From: an uncultured Clostridia bacterium
GTDB taxonomy: Bacteria; Bacillota; Clostridia; Christensenellales; Aristaeellaceae
Direction of reading: 5' to 3'
NCBI GenBank assembly: GCA_946410395.1
Contig: CAMKAE010000074.1
Coordinates: forward strand, 1-9,710
DNA: 9,710 nt
Part shown: positions 6,087 to 9,710 of the stretch, piece after piece
Position numbering within the stretch: position 1 is the stretch's first letter
Layout of the letters: every line of letters begins with the position of its first letter
Position numbers and translations under genes: made by a program
Notes under the pieces: model-generated
The model's input: only the letters and a program-made list of their open reading frames with translations
Databases searched by the model: none
Told to the model about the DNA's origin: nothing

Positions 6087-6115
6087 ATTATATCACAACC
6101 GCCGTGCGGTGTCTG
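6087..6115 (-). promoter_or_regulatory. Promoter for serC-serA
   Basis: Read on the minus strand: CAGACA (6115-6110, four of six matches to TTGACA), a 17-bp spacer and TATAAT (6092-6087), preceded by TGA to give an extended -10. Predicted start is near 6080, leaving a leader of about 64 nt before serC. Confidence 0.65.
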
Positions 6116-6155
6116 TTTTTCTTTTGCATGGACGAAACGGTCTGTAGTCAGCCGT

Positions 6156-7481
6156 TTAGGCCATCTTGGCCCCGTCCTTGGTCACGATGGCGTACCACAG
6201 CGGCGGTCTCTCCACGGGGTCGGAGCTGATCCGCACCGCCGCGCGGATCGCCTGCTCCGCCGCGTCGGCCTCGGCTTCGCTGCGGGCATAGAGTGTGCAG
6301 AAAGGCGTGTGGGGCCAGACGTGGTCCCCGATGCGCACCGGCAGCACAAAGCCCACGGAATAGTCCAAGGGATCGGTCTTGCGGATGCGGCCGGCGCCCA
6401 TGGCCTGCGCCGCCAGGCCCAGCGCCGTGGTGTCCATGGCCGCCACCCAGCCGGTCTGCCCGCAGGCCACCTCCCGGACCACAGCCGCCTGCGGCAGCAG
6501 GGACAGGTCGTCGCACACCTGCGCATCGCCGCCCTGGGCCTCGATCATCTCCTTGAGCTTACGCAGGCCCGCGCCGCTCTCCAGGGCTTCGCGAAGCTTT
6601 TGCTCCCCCTCCTCCGCCGAGGCGGCCGCGCCGGCAAGCACCAGCATGTGGCTGCCCAGCAGCAGGGAGACGTCCAGCAGGTCGCCCTTCGTCCGGCCCG
6701 AGAGCACGTCGATCGCATCCTTGACCTCCAGGGCGTTGCCCACATGGGTGCCCAGGGGCTGCGCCATGCCGGTGACGATGGCCGCCACGGGCTTGTTCGC
6801 CAGGGTGCCGATGTCCACCATGGCCTTGGCCAGCTCGATGGAGCCCTCCAAAGTGTGCATGATGGCCCCGGAGCCGGTCTTCACGTCCAGCACGATCGCG
6901 TCGGCGCCGCTGGCCAGCTTCTTGGACATGATCGAGGAGGCGATCAGCGGCAGGCTGTCCACCGTGGCCGTCACGTCCCGCAGGGCGTACAGGGTCTTGT
7001 CAGCCGGCGCTAGGCTGCCGGTCTGGCCGATGACCGCCACGCCGATGCGCCTGACCTGATCCACGAACGCTTCCTCGCTCAGGCTGATGTTAAAGCCCGG
7101 GATGGACTCGAGCTTGTCCAGCGTGCCGCCGGTGTGGCCCAGGCCCCGGCCGCTCATCTTGGCCACCGGCACGCCGCAGGCCGCCACCAGCGGCGCCAGC
7201 ACCAGCGTGGTGGTGTCCCCCACCCCGCCGGTGGAGTGCTTGTCCACCTTCACGCCCGGAATGGCAGAGAGGTCCGCCACGTCGCCGGAATCGCGCATGG
7301 CCAGCGTGAGATGGGTGGTCTCCTCGGGGGTCATGCCGTTGAGGCGGATGGCCATCAGCAGCGCCGCGAGCTGGTAATCCGGAACGGTCTGCTCCGCCGC
7401 GCCCTTCACAAAAAAGTCGATTTCCTCCTGTGTGAGCGCCTGGCCCAGTTTTTTATGGGTGATGATTTCCACCATGTTCAT
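6156..7481 (-). CDS. pdp: Pyrimidine-nucleoside phosphorylase
   Basis: A 441-aa enzyme of the thymidine/pyrimidine-nucleoside phosphorylase family, which splits uridine, thymidine or deoxyuridine with phosphate to free base and (deoxy)ribose 1-phosphate in the cytoplasm. The phosphate-binding segment is KHSTGGVGDTTTL (81-93). The family signature SGRGLGHTGGTLDKLESIPG is complete at 110-129, and YALRDVTATVDSLPLIASSI matches the substrate-binding region. The C-terminal alpha/beta domain is present, so the protein is full length. The start at 7481 has AAGGAGG eight bases upstream. rqcH ends 24 bp upstream, suggesting shared transcription; no promoter is seen in that gap. The Firmicute family member is usually the broad-specificity Pdp; deoA (thymidine-specific) cannot be excluded. 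No other nucleoside catabolism genes are visible here. Confidence 0.94.
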   Translation of the reverse strand: MNMVEIITHKKLGQALTQEEIDFFVKGAAEQTVPDYQLAALLMAIRLNGMTPEETTHLTLAMRDSGDVADLSAIPGVKVDKHSTGGVGDTTTLVLAPLVAACGVPVAKMSGRGLGHTGGTLDKLESIPGFNISLSEEAFVDQVRRIGVAVIGQTGSLAPADKTLYALRDVTATVDSLPLIASSIMSKKLASGADAIVLDVKTGSGAIMHTLEGSIELAKAMVDIGTLANKPVAAIVTGMAQPLGTHVGNALEVKDAIDVLSGRTKGDLLDVSLLLGSHMLVLAGAAASAEEGEQKLREALESGAGLRKLKEMIEAQGGDAQVCDDLSLLPQAAVVREVACGQTGWVAAMDTTALGLAAQAMGAGRIRKTDPLDYSVGFVLPVRIGDHVWPHTPFCTLYARSEAEADAAEQAIRAAVRISSDPVERPPLWYAIVTKDGAKMA

Positions 7482-7505
7482 GGATGATGCCTCCTTCGAT
7501 GTGCT

Positions 7506-9248
7506 TCATTCCGCGAGCTTCCGGATCTTCCGGATCTCCGCCTCCTCGGGCGTCATGTACGCCGTGTGCTGATGCGTGTAGATCACGAAGCCCGTGGGGC
7601 TGCCGCCGGGCTTTTTCACATAGCGCCTGCGGGTGTAATCCACCGGCACGCCGGCCGAGCGCTGGCCCTTTGAATACCAAGCCGCCAGCAGTGCCGCCTC
7701 CCGCAGGGTGCTCAGGGGGATCTCCTCCTCCGAGCGGATGATCACATGGCTGCCGGGCATGTCCTTGGCGTGGAGCCACATCTCGTCCGGCCGGGCGCCC
7801 TGGGTCAGGCGCTCATTCTGGGCGGCGTTCTTCCCGACGGTGATCTCAATGCCGTCAGAGGAGAGGAAGCGGTACGGCTTGGACTGGGGCAGCGCCCGCT
7901 TTTCGCGGCGGTTGGTCACCCGCTTCATATAGCCCGTGCGCGCCAGTTCCTCCCGGATCTCCTCCAGCTCGCTCTCCCCCTCGCAGTTGCCCACGTCCAG
8001 CAGCGCGCCTTCCAGGTAGTTCAGCTCCTTGAGCGTCAGGGCCTTCTGCTCCGCGGCGGTGGTCCGCGCGGCGCGGGCCTTCTGGTAGCGCTTGAAATAC
8101 CGCTGCGCGTTCTGCGCCGGGGTCAGGCGCACGTCCAGGGGGACCTTCAGCGTCCCGCCGTCCTCGTCGTACCAGTTGGGCAGTGCTGCCTCGGTCATGC
8201 CCTTCTCCAGCTGCCAGAGGTTGGCGTTGATCAGCTCGCCCATGATCCGGTATTCCTCCATCCGGGCCGCGGAAGCCAGCTCCTCCTCCTGCAGGGCCAG
8301 CTTGCGCTCGCAGCGCTCGATCTGCCCCTTGAGCAGGCGGACCATGGAGGCGGATTTCTGGCTGATGCGGTCGCGGGCGTCGCGGCCGCCGAAGTAGGCC
8401 TCCAGGGCGGCGCTGAGGCTGGGCATCGGTTTCTGCGCCGTCAGGTCCTGGCTGAGATAGGGGAAAGCGAAGACCTCCGCCGGATCGCCGTCGCCGCCCA
8501 GCAGCACCCGGGCGTCCACCATGCCGGGCAGCCTGCGGAACAGGCCGCACAGCCGCTCCGCCGTCTCCGCGGGGTCCGCCGCCCGGTCCTCGCCCGCGGG
8601 CAGCACCCGGAAGGCCAGCTCCTTCGCCGCCACGGCGCTCAGGCCCGTCACCTGCGCGCCCAGCGCCTTGTGCAGCGGCACGTCCCCGGCGGCTGTCAGG
8701 CGCGCCGCCAGTTCCGCCGGCGTCACCGTCTCCGGGTCCGCCTTGTCCTGGGCCGGCGGAGCCTCGTAGGCCAGCCCCGGCAGCACCTGCCGCACCCGAC
8801 TCATGCCCTCGCTGACGTGCCGCGCCGCCTCCAGGATCCGGCCGTTCCCGTCGGTCAGGATCAGGTTGGAGTGCCGGCTCATCACCTCCAGGATCAGTCG
8901 CCGGGTCACATGGTCTCCCAGCTCGTCGATGGCGTCGATGTCGATGTGGATCACCCGGTCGCCGCCAACCTGGCGCACGGCCAGCACCCGGCCGCCCAGC
9001 AGGGTCTTGCGCAGCAGCATGCAGAACACCGGCGGCTCCAGCGGGTTGGCGTAGTTCCCGGCCGTCAGGTGGCAGCGCGCATTGTTGGGGGACGCGCACA
9101 GCAGCAGCCTCCGGTTCTCGTTCCCGGCGCGGATCAGCAGGATCACCGTGTCCCGCTCCGGCTGGGTGATCCGGTCGATTCGGCCGCCGGCGAGCAGCGC
9201 GTTCAGCTCCCGGGCCGCAAAGCCCAGGGTCAGCCCGTCCATGGGCAT
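7506..9248 (-). CDS. rqcH: RqcH/NFACT ribosome quality-control factor
   Basis: A 580-aa NFACT protein (Rqc2/NEMF homolog, often labelled fibronectin-binding protein FbpA). In Bacillus RqcH binds stalled 50S subunits with peptidyl-tRNA and directs C-terminal alanine tailing for degradation. Visible parts are the NFACT-N domain from [14 protein letters not shown] (from residue 3), with the Asp97-Arg98 pair in GGDRVIHI that is required in Bacillus RqcH, a helix-hairpin-helix stretch (about 200-215), a long charged helical middle (about 300-435) and NFACT-R with [17 protein letters not shown] (488-504). The start at 9248 has AAAGGGGGG seven bases upstream and gives the family-typical MxMDGL beginning; an ATG at 9275 has no site and overlaps the promoter. 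It is first in a likely rqcH-pdp unit. Asp-Arg retention suggests a functional tailing factor. Confidence 0.94.
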   Translation of the reverse strand: MPMDGLTLGFAARELNALLAGGRIDRITQPERDTVILLIRAGNENRRLLLCASPNNARCHLTAGNYANPLEPPVFCMLLRKTLLGGRVLAVRQVGGDRVIHIDIDAIDELGDHVTRRLILEVMSRHSNLILTDGNGRILEAARHVSEGMSRVRQVLPGLAYEAPPAQDKADPETVTPAELAARLTAAGDVPLHKALGAQVTGLSAVAAKELAFRVLPAGEDRAADPAETAERLCGLFRRLPGMVDARVLLGGDGDPAEVFAFPYLSQDLTAQKPMPSLSAALEAYFGGRDARDRISQKSASMVRLLKGQIERCERKLALQEEELASAARMEEYRIMGELINANLWQLEKGMTEAALPNWYDEDGGTLKVPLDVRLTPAQNAQRYFKRYQKARAARTTAAEQKALTLKELNYLEGALLDVGNCEGESELEEIREELARTGYMKRVTNRREKRALPQSKPYRFLSSDGIEITVGKNAAQNERLTQGARPDEMWLHAKDMPGSHVIIRSEEEIPLSTLREAALLAAWYSKGQRSAGVPVDYTRRRYVKKPGGSPTGFVIYTHQHTAYMTPEEAEIRKIRKLAE

Positions 9249-9276
9249 CGCAGGTCCCCCCTTTCTCTCTGACATC

Positions 9277-9304
9277 AGTATAACCGTTTTTTGCGGTTTG
9301 GCAA
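9277..9304 (-). promoter_or_regulatory. Promoter for rqcH
   Basis: Read on the minus strand: TTGCCA (9304-9299), a 16-bp spacer and TATACT (9282-9277). The spacer contains an inverted repeat, AACCG and CGGTT separated by seven bases (9298-9282), which may be a protein site or chance. Predicted start is near 9270. Confidence 0.6.
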
Positions 9305-9394
9305 GGCGTTCCTTTGCCGGAATGTTTCCCGCGCCCTGCCTTTCCGCCGCGGCGGCCCTTCACCCCCTCAAATTGCCGCCGGAAAAGCCCCGAA

Positions 9395-9429
9395 AACCGG
9401 TTGAATCCCGCCCCGCCTTATGGTACAAT
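9395..9429 (+). promoter_or_regulatory. Promoter for uxaC with an overlapping palindrome
   Basis: TTGAAT (9401-9406), a 17-bp spacer and TACAAT (9424-9429) with TGG before it, giving an extended -10. The 8-bp palindrome AACCGGTT (9395-9402) overlaps the -35 element. A CG-centred palindrome in this place resembles LacI-family operators, which often control uronate genes in Firmicutes (KdgR type). The promoter is well supported; the operator is a suggestion. Confidence 0.65.
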
Positions 9430-9480
9430 GAATATGGCGCGGCAGGGACCGCGAGCCAGAGACAAAGGAGCGATGTACCC

Positions 9481-9710
9481 ATGGCGGCATTTATGGACAA
9501 GGATTTCCTGCTCAACACCGAAACGGCGCGCCGTCTTTTCCACGAGGCGGCCGAGGACTGCCCCATCATTGACTATCACTGCCACCTGAGCCCCCGCGAG
9601 ATCTGGGAGGACGTGCGTTATGAGAACATCACGCAGGTCTGGCTGGGCGGCGACCACTACAAGTGGCGCCTGATGCGCTGCGCCGGCGTGGACGAGAAGT
9701 ACATCACCGG
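9481..9710 (+). CDS. uxaC: Uronate isomerase, N-terminal part
   Basis: The first 76 codons of uronate (glucuronate/galacturonate) isomerase, cut by the right edge. The enzyme converts D-glucuronate to D-fructuronate and D-galacturonate to D-tagaturonate in the cytoplasm, opening hexuronate breakdown. The family start is clear: FMDKDFLL (4-11), then [10 protein letters not shown] (29-38), where His33 and His35 form the HxH metal-site motif of the amidohydrolase superfamily, then [11 protein letters not shown] and [16 protein letters not shown] lies ten bases before the ATG at 9481; an ATG at 9473 is out of frame. Its promoter at 9401-9429 is back to back with that of rqcH. Further uronate genes may follow outside the window. 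Confidence 0.96.
   Translation, partial: MAAFMDKDFLLNTETARRLFHEAAEDCPIIDYHCHLSPREIWEDVRYENITQVWLGGDHYKWRLMRCAGVDEKYIT

Noticed and set aside
6135..6157. Hairpin at the pdp stop as a pdp terminator
   Set aside because: AAACGG-CTG pairs with CAG-CCGTTT with one bulge, but no U tract follows (CGTCCATGC), so alone it is not a convincing intrinsic terminator.
3703..6229. Long plus-strand ORFs of 420 and 448 codons opposite serA and serC
   Set aside because: Both are in the shadow of two textbook enzymes and have His/Gly/Val-rich composition without motifs.
9344..9355. 12-bp perfect palindrome CCGCCGCGGCGG in the rqcH-uxaC intergenic region
   Set aside because: It is pure GC in GC-rich DNA, has no U tract, and lies outside both predicted promoters; it is most likely compositional.
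7746..9363. Plus-strand ORF of 508 codons and minus-strand ORF of 502 codons overlapping rqcH
   Set aside because: Both overlap the confidently identified rqcH frame, have extreme Arg/Gly/Gln/Ala composition and lack a recognisable domain.
1..9710. CRISPR arrays, tRNA or rRNA genes, transposase or phage genes
   Set aside because: No regularly spaced repeats, no tRNA- or rRNA-like segments and no mobile-element proteins were seen in the reading frames or gaps.

Overview
This 9.7 kb window is GC-rich and looks like chromosomal DNA of a Clostridia-type Firmicute, possibly a gut Oscillospirales or Christensenellales relative. The support is AGGAGG-type ribosome binding sites before nearly every gene, sigma-A style promoters, a short ACT-type SerA paired with SerC, an RqcH/NFACT protein and a Clostridia-like uronate isomerase. 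The taxonomic guess is inference only. All but two of the transcription units (a small RNA and uxaC) run on the minus strand.

Layout, left to right: (1) the N-terminal membrane half of an ABC exporter, minus strand, running off the left edge; (2) a compact locus at about 1050-1395 with two facing consensus promoters, a ~100-nt plus-strand RNA, a 40-codon minus-strand peptide gene and one shared terminator; (3) a flavodoxin-fold oxidoreductase preceded by a GH29 alpha-L-fucosidase, probably one transcription unit; (4) serC-serA, the first two dedicated steps of serine synthesis, with their own promoter and a strong terminator; (5) rqcH-pdp, a ribosome quality-control factor followed closely by pyrimidine-nucleoside phosphorylase; (6) a divergent intergenic region with back-to-back promoters, and the first 76 codons of uronate isomerase (uxaC) on the plus strand, cut by the right edge.

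Most genes are ordinary housekeeping or carbohydrate genes. The region worth attention is 1050-1395. It has the architecture of a Gram-positive type I toxin-antitoxin module: convergent overlapping transcripts, a bidirectional terminator that contains the peptide's stop codon, an 11-nt Shine-Dalgarno match buried in a hairpin, a 5'-terminal hairpin on the messenger, a second short complementarity between the two RNAs in the 5' leader, and a possible 5'-3' pairing within the messenger. The peptide does not look like a classical membrane-helix toxin, so function is open.

Several starts were placed downstream of the longest possible ORF on ribosome-binding-site evidence (fucosidase, serA, serC, rqcH). 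The many long plus-strand ORFs opposite the real genes are treated as by-products of high GC.
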